DNA from: CAZOIA01 sp964579675
Lineage (GTDB): Bacteria; Planctomycetota; Phycisphaerae; UBA1845; PWPN01
NCBI GenBank assembly: GCA_964579675.1
Contig: CAZOIA010000198.1
Coordinates: forward strand, 1 to 10,059
Reading direction: 5' to 3'
DNA length: 10,059 nucleotides
Made by a program: the position numbers and the translations under genes. The number at the start of each line of letters is the position of its first letter. Position 1 is the stretch's first letter. The notes beneath the pieces are model-generated. The model had not been told where the DNA came from and did not search any database. It saw only the letters and a program-made list of their open reading frames with translations. Shown in pieces: positions 1 through 6,516 of this stretch.

Positions 1-2
1 CG

Positions 3-1298
3 GTGGTCGCCGTATCATTCTTCGAGCAGAAAGGAGTTGACTACCCGATCGGCTATGTCCGCTGGACGGTTCGGCGCAATCTCGAAGCATTTGTTCGTCT
101 CCTGAGCACTGGCCAAGTTCAGCCAAGCCTGCTCTGCCCCGAGGTGTTCAAGATCGAGGATGCACCACATGCCTATCAGCAGTTGCACGACTTGCCGGGC
201 AAACACGCCGCCGGGATACTGTTCGAATACCCCGCCGACGCGCCGCTGAAGCGAAAGGTCACGTTGCCCGGTCCCAGGGTTGAGGCCAAGCCAGTGAAGG
301 GGCCGGTCGGTATCGGCATGATCGGCGCGGGCAATTTCGCGACCGGTACACTGATCCCGGCCTTGAAGCGGATACCTGGTGCTCGTCTGCGGGCGATCTG
401 CTCGGCCGGGGGGCTGTCGAGCAAGAGTGCGGCCCGGCGTCATGGCTTCGAGTATAGTGCGAGCGACTATCACGAACTGCTGTCTGACGAAACGATCCAT
501 GCCGTTGTGATCGCTACGCGGCACGATACCCACGCCCGCTTCGCCGCCGAAGCCGTGCGGGCCGGCAAGCACGTGTTCGTCGAAAAGCCGCTGGCTCTGA
601 CGCGCGAGCAGCTCGACGAAGTCGTTGCCGCCCATGCTGAGACGGGCAGGATCGTCATGGTCGGTTTCAACCGGCGGTTCAGCCCGTTGAGCGTTGCGGT
701 CCGTGACTTCTTTGCTGGCCGATCCAGCCCGATCGAGGTGATTTGCCGGGTAAACGCGGGCGAGCTCGACGCTGACTCATGGTATCAGGACGCCGAAGAG
801 GGCGGCTGGCGCATCATCAGCGAGGGGTGCCACTTTGTCGATCTGATCCAGTTCGTCTGCGGATGTCCGCCCGTACGCGTGTGGGCCGAGATGATCGGAG
901 GCGACGTGCCCGGCATGCAGAACGACAACTGCGTGGCCACGCTCAAGATGGAAGACGGTTCGCTGGGCACGCTCATCTACGTCGCCAACGGTGATCCGCA
1001 CTTCGAGAAGGAACGGATCGAGGTCTTTGGGCAGGGACGGGCAGCCGTGATCGAGAACTGGCACCTGGCACGCCTGATAGCCTCAGGCAAGACGCGGAAA
1101 GTTCGGCCCGGGCGTACCGGAAAGGGTCATGGCGTCGAGCTTGCTGACTTTGTCCGCGCGGTCAGCGCCGGGACCGAGTGCGGGCTGTCGTTCTCAGAAG
1201 CGGTCACGACCACGCTGACCACGTTCGTTATCGCGGAGAGCATCCGCTCGGAACGGCCGATTGCCATTGAGGGTCTCACGGCGGAGACGCAGGTTTGA
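3..1298 (+). CDS. Bi-domain oxidoreductase (zinc-type alcohol dehydrogenase end fused to Gfo/Idh/MocA dehydrogenase), 5' truncated
   Basis: The gene enters from the left edge; 431 codons are visible and the true start lies outside, so the GTG at position 3 is only the first in-frame start-like codon. Visible residues 1 to about 80 look like the C-terminal end of a medium-chain zinc-type alcohol dehydrogenase. After a short linker, residues 102-125 form a Rossmann nucleotide-binding start (IGMIGAGNFA, glycines at 108 and 110). The Gfo/Idh/MocA signature EKP is at 194-196 and the family's second-domain motif EGCHFVDL at 274-281 carries His277. The family oxidises or reduces sugars or sugar nucleotides with NAD(P); proteins with this two-domain layout occur in polysaccharide loci, but their substrate is generally unknown. 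The stop is followed by the next gene's likely GTG one base later, which suggests co-transcription. Family assignment is firm; substrate is not inferable. Confidence 0.93.
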   Translation: MVAVSFFEQKGVDYPIGYVRWTVRRNLEAFVRLLSTGQVQPSLLCPEVFKIEDAPHAYQQLHDLPGKHAAGILFEYPADAPLKRKVTLPGPRVEAKPVKGPVGIGMIGAGNFATGTLIPALKRIPGARLRAICSAGGLSSKSAARRHGFEYSASDYHELLSDETIHAVVIATRHDTHARFAAEAVRAGKHVFVEKPLALTREQLDEVVAAHAETGRIVMVGFNRRFSPLSVAVRDFFAGRSSPIEVICRVNAGELDADSWYQDAEEGGWRIISEGCHFVDLIQFVCGCPPVRVWAEMIGGDVPGMQNDNCVATLKMEDGSLGTLIYVANGDPHFEKERIEVFGQGRAAVIENWHLARLIASGKTRKVRPGRTGKGHGVELADFVRAVSAGTECGLSFSEAVTTTLTTFVIAESIRSERPIAIEGLTAETQV

Positions 1299-1299
1299 T

Positions 1300-2190
1300 G
1301 TGGTCGGGATTGAAAGGGGCGGTCTCCGGCGGAGTCTGAGGACGTCGCCCCACGAAGAAGCGTCGTCGCATGATTGGATCGAGCCTGTGCTGCAGACAAC
1401 GCGCAAGAAATGCTGGGCCATACGCAACCGGGTGTATCCCCGTGAAGTCTGGCCGGATGTGCTGCATCTGAAGAGCCTCCTGTCGTTCGCATCGAAGGAT
1501 CGGGTACTGCTCGAGATTGGCTGTGGCAGGGATGCCAGGCAGCTTCGCAAAATGGCCCCATCCTTTGGCAGGGCGATTGGCCTCGATCTGGAAGTTGGCC
1601 TCCAGGCCGATCCTTCGTCCGGATGTGCTTTGCTCTGCGCGGACGCCCACGAAACGCCGCTGAGGCCCAATTCGGTAGATGTAATCGCCTGTGGAGATGC
1701 CCTGGAGCATTTTCGCGATCCCGAAACCGTCTTTGCCGAATGCGCCCGGGTGCTTGCGCCCGGCGGCCGAATGGTCGTTACAACTGTGAACAAGTTTTTC
1801 CCTCCCGTTCTTCTTGGCCGCTTGCTGCCCCATCGTGTTCGGCGGTTCGTTAATCGTATTGTCTCAGGCACCGAAGGCGAGGATACTTACCCCACCTACT
1901 ACCGGGCGAATACGCCGCGGGAACTGCGGCGGCTGGCCGCTAGGGCCGGTTTCACTACCGTGTCGATCAGGTATGTCTCACACCATCCGATCTACTTCCT
2001 TTTTTCGGTGACGATCTACCGGATCGCGGTGTTCTTCGAGCAGATCGTGCGCCGCCATGACCGGCTCGGCTGCCTGCGGCACCTGATCCACGCGACCTTC
2101 CAACTGGATCTGCCGGGCAAGCACGCAGCGGCTCATTCGAGAAGGCCGTGCAGCACAGCTCGAGGGGTTACTCGCCATCGTGAGGAGTGA
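1300..2190 (+). CDS. Class I SAM-dependent methyltransferase
   Basis: Probably transfers a methyl group from S-adenosylmethionine to a sugar or lipid intermediate of the polysaccharide, in the cytoplasm. From the GTG at 1300 (296 residues), motif I is LEIGCGRD at residues 71-78 (acidic Glu72 then GCG), and the motif II-like segment AIGLDLEVG follows. The active-site-side motif is ACGDALEHF with Asp133 and His137, and ARVLAPGGRMVVTTVN is the usual post-motif strand of Methyltransf_11-type enzymes. A GGAG at 1283-1286 sits 13 bases before the GTG. TTG 1261 would overlap the upstream gene by 38 bases and GTG 1387 would give a shorter N-terminus; both remain possible. The last 20 or so residues are Arg/Ser-rich and unlike a folded domain, and an alternative frame there runs into the next gene's start (see findings). 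Class is confident, substrate unknown. Confidence 0.88.
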   Translation: MVGIERGGLRRSLRTSPHEEASSHDWIEPVLQTTRKKCWAIRNRVYPREVWPDVLHLKSLLSFASKDRVLLEIGCGRDARQLRKMAPSFGRAIGLDLEVGLQADPSSGCALLCADAHETPLRPNSVDVIACGDALEHFRDPETVFAECARVLAPGGRMVVTTVNKFFPPVLLGRLLPHRVRRFVNRIVSGTEGEDTYPTYYRANTPRELRRLAARAGFTTVSIRYVSHHPIYFLFSVTIYRIAVFFEQIVRRHDRLGCLRHLIHATFQLDLPGKHAAAHSRRPCSTARGVTRHREE

Positions 2191-2202
2191 TCATACAACA
2201 AC

Positions 2203-3711
2203 ATGATCAGATACAGCCTCTTCCTGGTGCTCATTCTTGGCCTGATCGCATACTCACGGCGCGACTGGTATGTTGCGCTGTGCGGGGTTGTGGTGCTCAC
2301 GGCGTTTTCAGAGTATCCGGCCACCCCGCGATTGACCTCGATACCTGGGGTGACTTTCTGGTCGGTGACGTTGTGTGCGGTGTTCCTCGTGTGGTTGACT
2401 ACGCGAGAAGGGCGCTGGGATATCCCTCGTGGCTGGCTCATCGTGCTCGGCTTGTACGTGGTCGTCGGATTGGCTGCCGTTTCGAGAACCCTGCTGGATT
2501 TGGACGCCTTTGCGAGCCGAGCGGTGATGGCCGGGCTTGTTGAATCAGGCAGCTATGACGCAACCACGCTCCTGATCGACTACCTGTACGTTCCCTGCCG
2601 GTACATTCTCATCGGCTTCATGCTGATGGACGGTGCCCGCACCCGCCGCCGCCTCTGGCTCGGGATCGGTGCGGTAGTGCTGACCGGATTGGTGTACGCC
2701 CTGATCATCAACAAGCATATGCCGCTGTCCGGTTTGATGGGGGCCAGCGCGCGGCGCCGCGACCGGGTTGGCCGGGAGACGGGCATCCACCCCAACGACG
2801 TCGCCGTGTTTCTGGGCACGACGTTCTGGATAACCCTCGCGATCCTGCACACCATGAAGAACCGAAAATGGATTCGACTAGCCGCCCCGGCGGTCATAGT
2901 TGTCGTACTGATGGCCCTGCTTTACACGTACTCGCGGGCGGGGTATATCGCGTTTGCGGGCGTCGGCGTCGTGTATTGCCTCGTCAATCGCGCGTGGAAA
3001 ACGCTCGGAGTGATAGGCCTTGCCGCGGCCGGTGTCTGCGTGGCGTTCCCGTCCGTCCCCGCTCGATTGCTCACGGGTTTTGGCGTCCAGACCGTCACCG
3101 GCGATACCACAACCGACATGGAAGAAGTCACCGCGGGCCGGTGGACCGAAATCTGGCCCGCCGCGATCGAGGGTATCGCTGAATCACCGCTCATCGGTTA
3201 CGGTCTCTGTGGCTTTGTCATGTCGCCTGCCCTGGAGGCCCATATCGCGATGATCGGCTACGGCGCCCCGCACCCACATAACGCTTATCTTGAGGCTCTG
3301 CTGGACGTCGGAGCCCTCGGGTTGCCCGTTGTATTGGCCCCGCTGGTCTACGTGCTCGTCACGGGATGTGTGCTGGTCAGAAAAAGACCCGGTGACCGCA
3401 TACTCAATCTGGCGGGGCTGGCCGGGGTCGTGGCGGCCTCAACCATGCTGATCCAGGGTCTCTCGGGCCAGCATTTCGGATTCCACGAGAACATGTTCTT
3501 CTTCTGGTGCATCGCCGGCCTGGTCGCCCGGGCAGGGGCAATCGCGCCTCCGTCGCTTCGCCCCGCCAGACCAACCTCATTTGTCAGGCACAATCGGCAG
3601 CGGCAGGCGGCCGTGGCGTTGCCCGCTCGGCAACGCAGTCGGCGAACCCCCGACGTTCCCACAGGCGGACCAGACCTTCGACGGTCATCTTCGGTGGGAC
3701 TTGGTGAATGA
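2203..3711 (+). CDS. O-antigen ligase / Wzy-type polymerase family membrane protein
   Basis: Integral inner-membrane protein of 502 residues with about 12-13 hydrophobic segments. Family members join lipid-linked glycan units on the periplasmic side, either polymerising repeat units (Wzy) or attaching chains to an acceptor (WaaL). Supporting motifs are YSRAGY at residues 243-248 at the end of a membrane span, a large loop holding GRWTEIWPAAI (Arg313) and SPLIGYG, then the diagnostic HPHNAYLEALLDVGALG with His357, His359 and Asn360. HPND at 196-199 is also in a loop. The ATG at 2203 begins directly in the first membrane span; the only purine-rich site is GAGGAG at 2182-2187, 15 bases upstream, a long spacing. 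The last 54 residues after the final span are Arg- and Pro-rich and probably cytoplasmic. The stop overlaps the flippase start as ATGA. Ligase versus polymerase cannot be decided from sequence; the adjacent flippase favours polymerase. Confidence 0.9.
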   Translation: MIRYSLFLVLILGLIAYSRRDWYVALCGVVVLTAFSEYPATPRLTSIPGVTFWSVTLCAVFLVWLTTREGRWDIPRGWLIVLGLYVVVGLAAVSRTLLDLDAFASRAVMAGLVESGSYDATTLLIDYLYVPCRYILIGFMLMDGARTRRRLWLGIGAVVLTGLVYALIINKHMPLSGLMGASARRRDRVGRETGIHPNDVAVFLGTTFWITLAILHTMKNRKWIRLAAPAVIVVVLMALLYTYSRAGYIAFAGVGVVYCLVNRAWKTLGVIGLAAAGVCVAFPSVPARLLTGFGVQTVTGDTTTDMEEVTAGRWTEIWPAAIEGIAESPLIGYGLCGFVMSPALEAHIAMIGYGAPHPHNAYLEALLDVGALGLPVVLAPLVYVLVTGCVLVRKRPGDRILNLAGLAGVVAASTMLIQGLSGQHFGFHENMFFFWCIAGLVARAGAIAPPSLRPARPTSFVRHNRQRQAAVALPARQRSRRTPDVPTGGPDLRRSSSVGLGE

Positions 3712-5240
3712 GCGGCACCGGTCAGAAACTAGTACGTGGATCAGCGATGCGTTTGCTGGCCAAGCTTGTCAACATGGTGGTCGGCCTGGTGCTCATGCCG
3801 ATCATCATCCGGGAGCTCGGGGATCGGCACTATGGGATCTGGGTGTTGTCGGCGACGTTTCTGGGTTTCTACGGCCTATTCGATCTGGGGATCACGAGCG
3901 CTGTGGGGCGGTTTGTCTCCCGGGCGCTAGGGGCCGAGGACGAGGACGATCTTCGCCGGTTCTTCGCGACGAGTTTCTATCTCCTATCTGGGATTGGCGT
4001 CGTCGTCCTGCTGGTCTCCCTCGTTCTGGCCTGGCTGAGTAAGTACATTGCGAGTTATCCGGCCGACGCGCATCTGCTTACCTGGTTGATCCTGATTCTG
4101 GGTGTGAGTCTGGCCGTCCAGTTCCCTATTCGCGCGTTCAATGGTCTCTTGACCAGCCATCTTCGCTACGACCTGACCAGCTCGGTGCGGATTGCTGAGA
4201 CGCTCTTGCGGGCGCCGCTGGTCATCCTGGTTTTTCATTGGGGCTACGGACTTTTGGCCCTGGCGGTTGTTTCGGCTGGTTCGGAGCTCGCGGCAGCATC
4301 GGTCCTTGTTTTCTTCGCGTTCTGGATTCATCGAGGTCTGACGATCCGGCCGCGGAACGTTGACTGGGTCCGGGTGAAGACCTTGTTTGGCTATGGGTTC
4401 TTTACCTTTCTCGCACAGGTGGCAGATCTCCTGCGTTTTCACATCAGCCCGCTTGTCATCACGGCCTTTCGGACGGTCAGTATGGTGACGCCCTTCGCCA
4501 TCGCGAACCGACTCAGTCGGATCGTGGTCGAGCTTATGGTGGCACTACTGTCGGTCATGGGGCCCGTGTTCAGCCGCCAGGAGGGCCAAGGTGACGCTGA
4601 AGCGATGCGTTCCACTTATCTCTTCACCTGTCGCATCGCCACGTATGCATCGGTCCTAATCGGTGGGCTCATGATGATCCTCGGCGAAGCGTTTATCGAG
4701 CGCTGGCTGGGACCACAATACACGTACGTCACTCCGTTAATGCAGGTTCTGGTCGTCGGTAACATATTCACCTGCGCGAGCATTCCCACGACTAACTATC
4801 TTTTTGGCACGTCGCAGCACAAGTACTATGCGATCACAAACGGTATTCATGGTGTACTCTGCCTAGTGCTGACAAGTGCCCTCATTGCCCGGTACGAGTT
4901 GATGGGGGTTGCCTTGGGCATAACGATACCTACGATACTGATCAAGTTCCTCGCGCAGCCGATGTACGCTTGTCGGTCCCTGCAGATCGGCGTGATCGAC
5001 TTCTATGTCAAGCATGCGTTGCCCAATCTCCTGCTACCATCGCTGTTCCTGGGTGGCGTGTTGCTGGCCGCATCGGCCTTCCTGCTGGCGCAATACTTAA
5101 GAGTCTTCTCGATAGCGACGCTTAGTTGTGTGATGTTTGTTCCCTTCATACTCGTGGTGGGTCTCAACCGAGCGGAACGACGAAAGATAGTGCGAGCGGT
5201 CATTCCGGCTCGCCTCGCTTCTCGATCTGCTCTTGGCTAG
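3708..5240 (+). CDS. Wzx-like oligosaccharide flippase (polysaccharide biosynthesis protein, MATE-like)
   Basis: A 510-residue membrane protein with about 14 hydrophobic segments spread evenly from residue 15 to 495, the usual size and layout of Wzx/RfbX-type flippases in the MOP superfamily. These move undecaprenyl-pyrophosphate-linked oligosaccharide units from the cytoplasmic to the periplasmic face of the inner membrane. The N-terminus shows the typical family pattern: an amphipathic start, then LVNMVVGLVLMPIIIRELG followed by YGIWVLSATFLGFYGLFDLG and ITSAVGRFVSRALG. The ATG at 3708 overlaps the preceding stop by four bases (ATGA), implying translational coupling to the polymerase gene, its natural partner. 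No strong Shine-Dalgarno is present; GGTGGGA at 3693-3699 is weak. The gene ends in TAG after a short basic cytoplasmic tail, a normal family length. GC content falls to about 55% in its second half by my count. Confidence 0.93.
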   Translation: MSGTGQKLVRGSAMRLLAKLVNMVVGLVLMPIIIRELGDRHYGIWVLSATFLGFYGLFDLGITSAVGRFVSRALGAEDEDDLRRFFATSFYLLSGIGVVVLLVSLVLAWLSKYIASYPADAHLLTWLILILGVSLAVQFPIRAFNGLLTSHLRYDLTSSVRIAETLLRAPLVILVFHWGYGLLALAVVSAGSELAAASVLVFFAFWIHRGLTIRPRNVDWVRVKTLFGYGFFTFLAQVADLLRFHISPLVITAFRTVSMVTPFAIANRLSRIVVELMVALLSVMGPVFSRQEGQGDAEAMRSTYLFTCRIATYASVLIGGLMMILGEAFIERWLGPQYTYVTPLMQVLVVGNIFTCASIPTTNYLFGTSQHKYYAITNGIHGVLCLVLTSALIARYELMGVALGITIPTILIKFLAQPMYACRSLQIGVIDFYVKHALPNLLLPSLFLGGVLLAASAFLLAQYLRVFSIATLSCVMFVPFILVVGLNRAERRKIVRAVIPARLASRSALG

Positions 5241-5524
5241 CTGGCTGTACGCGGTCGGGCTGGCGGGCGAGTTGTCTGTGCTGGGGGAACCGAGGGCCTT
5301 TTGCCCGCTGGGCGCCGCTGGGTTCTGTTTTGTGCTTGGGCGGGTGCGCGAAGGCGAGCACGGCCCAATCGAAAGCTCGTGCGAATTCAGAGAGACCAAG
5401 TGCTCCTCTGTCATTCGGTCTACGGTGATTACTCTGCCCGTGGCGCGACCGGCACCCGAACGCGGGAGCGTCCCGAACCGATCCCGCCGGCGCGCTTCTA
5501 CTATCAGTGGATGAGGAACGACAG
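5241..5524 (+). other. 284-base gap with no certain gene; open in the flippase frame, possible gene remnant
   Basis: This is the longest gap in the window. No convincing promoter boxes, RNA gene or T-tailed terminator is visible. A 5-bp stem with a GCG loop lies at 5463-5475 and a 4-bp GGGC/GCCC stem at 5294-5306; both are weak. The whole stretch stays free of stops in the flippase frame: after that gene's TAG (5238-5240) there are 95 sense codons ending at TGA 5526-5528, which overlaps the next gene's start as ATGA. The last 48 codons or so read as plausible protein (ending in ARFYYQWMRNDR) with about 69% GC at third positions; the first half is a generic Gly/Arg/Ala-rich translation. A TTG at 5301 and a GTG at 5379 could start it, but neither has a ribosome site. 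It may be the 3' remnant of a lost gene, or simply non-coding. Confidence 0.3.
5513..5517 (+). promoter_or_regulatory. Shine-Dalgarno site setting the start of the FkbM methyltransferase gene
   Basis: GAGGA lies 7 bases before ATG 5525, a good match to the 16S anti-Shine-Dalgarno at standard spacing. It decides between ATG 5525 and the upstream in-frame GTG 5507, which would add six residues and has no comparable site. Confidence 0.65.
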
Positions 5525-6457
5525 ATGAGGGTCTTGCGAAAGGTTTTGCGGATACTGCGCCACCCGCGAGGATTCGTGCACAATGTGGTGTTCCGAGCGA
5601 GCCGTTTGTTCGCGCGCGATGGACTAGCCAGAATCCGTCTCCGCAACTCACGCTGCGAGATGTATATTGACCTTCGTGACGCGGGTATTTCGCGTGACTT
5701 GTATCTGCACGGTTGTCGCGAACAGGAAGCCACAAAGCTCTTCAAGTCGTACTTACGTCCCGGCCAGATCGTTCTGGATATCGGCGCCAATATCGGTTAC
5801 TATGCTCTCCTGGAGGCGGAACGGGTCGGGTCTTCCGGACGCGTCTATGCCATTGAGCCGGCCCCTCGTAATTGTGAAATCCTGAGGAAGAACGTGGCCA
5901 CGAATGGATATGAGCGCGTAGTTGATATTGAGTGTGCAGCCATCAGCGATAAGACAGGATCCGAGTGCCTGTATTTGGCAGACCGGTCCAATCTGCACAC
6001 ACTCGGTCGCACGCGTGTGATGGACAGCTATGTGAGATTCGTTGACACGGTCGAGGTCCCTGCGTTCAGCCTGGATGACTTCGTAGAGCACAAGGGGATC
6101 AACGCAAGTGGTATTGACGTCATCCGAATGGATATTGAGGGTTACGAATTAGAGGTTCTTAACGGTATGGCGGAGGTGATATCACAGGCCGTGTCTCTGA
6201 CGTTGTTCATCGAGATACATCCGAAGCTGATCAAGGAGCGTGTAGGCGACGCCGCTTATGCGGGATTCCTCAATCGGTTGAAAGAGTATGGTTTCTACCT
6301 GGAAGCATGTGCGCTAAGCGTGTCATCGAGAGAGGATCGCATAGTGAACGTCAGCGAGATAAGCGACCTAGCCGGATTTCACGAGGCCATTGAGGTGTTT
6401 CTTACAAGGCGTGCAGGACGCTCTGTCTTGGTCAAGCGTGACGGGATGCGCAAATGA
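5525..6457 (+). CDS. FkbM family SAM-dependent methyltransferase
   Basis: A 310-residue methyltransferase of the FkbM type, which O-methylates sugars or polyketides; in glycan loci it usually caps or decorates the saccharide. Motif I is VLDIGANIGYYALLEA at residues 83-98 (Asp85, Gly87, Asn89, Gly91), the SAM-binding loop characteristic of this family. VYAIEPAPRNCEILRKNV is the motif II region with its acidic Glu. DVIRMDIEGYELEVLNGM (Asp203, Glu205, Gly206) and FIEIHP (Glu230) are the diagnostic FkbM blocks. The N-terminal 60 residues are basic, and the C-terminus past 270 is less conserved. ATG 5525 is chosen for the GAGGA 7 bases upstream. By hand count the gene is about 54% GC, clearly lower than the family 2 glycosyltransferase gene downstream (about 63%), which hints at a separate origin. 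Its stop overlaps a short downstream ORF as ATGA. Family confident, acceptor unknown. Confidence 0.92.
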   Translation: MRVLRKVLRILRHPRGFVHNVVFRASRLFARDGLARIRLRNSRCEMYIDLRDAGISRDLYLHGCREQEATKLFKSYLRPGQIVLDIGANIGYYALLEAERVGSSGRVYAIEPAPRNCEILRKNVATNGYERVVDIECAAISDKTGSECLYLADRSNLHTLGRTRVMDSYVRFVDTVEVPAFSLDDFVEHKGINASGIDVIRMDIEGYELEVLNGMAEVISQAVSLTLFIEIHPKLIKERVGDAAYAGFLNRLKEYGFYLEACALSVSSREDRIVNVSEISDLAGFHEAIEVFLTRRAGRSVLVKRDGMRK

Positions 6458-6516
6458 TATGTCAGGATGGGACCCGGTGCGTGGGGCAGTCCCTCTCGCG
6501 TGGTTCCGCCAAATGA
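6454..6516 (+). other. 20-codon ORF bridging two genes with ATGA overlaps at both ends
   Basis: ATG 6454 overlaps the FkbM gene's TGA (ATGA at 6454-6457). The frame then runs 20 sense codons to TGA 6514-6516, which overlaps the likely ATG of the next glycosyltransferase (ATGA at 6513-6516). The peptide would start MICQDGTRCV and has no recognisable motif or hydrophobic span. It may act only as a relay that carries ribosomes from one gene to the next. No Shine-Dalgarno stands before either ATG, which is compatible with coupling by termination-reinitiation. A frame this short could be open by chance. Confidence 0.3.

Noticed and set aside
5233..5514. 93-codon plus-strand ORF in the 284-base gap
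   Set aside because: It starts at a TTG inside the flippase gene, has no ribosome site, no motif, and ends without relation to the next gene; the competing frame ending at 5528 is the better candidate.
5241..5524. Possible promoter for the second half of the locus
   Set aside because: I looked for a -35/-10 pair; TTGTCT at 5272 has no matching -10 at usual spacing, and no other pair is convincing.
5097..5790. Two overlapping minus-strand ORFs of about 200 codons across the gap
   Set aside because: Both overlap the real flippase and FkbM genes and read as Arg/Ser/Pro-rich shadow sequence; no start signals were seen.
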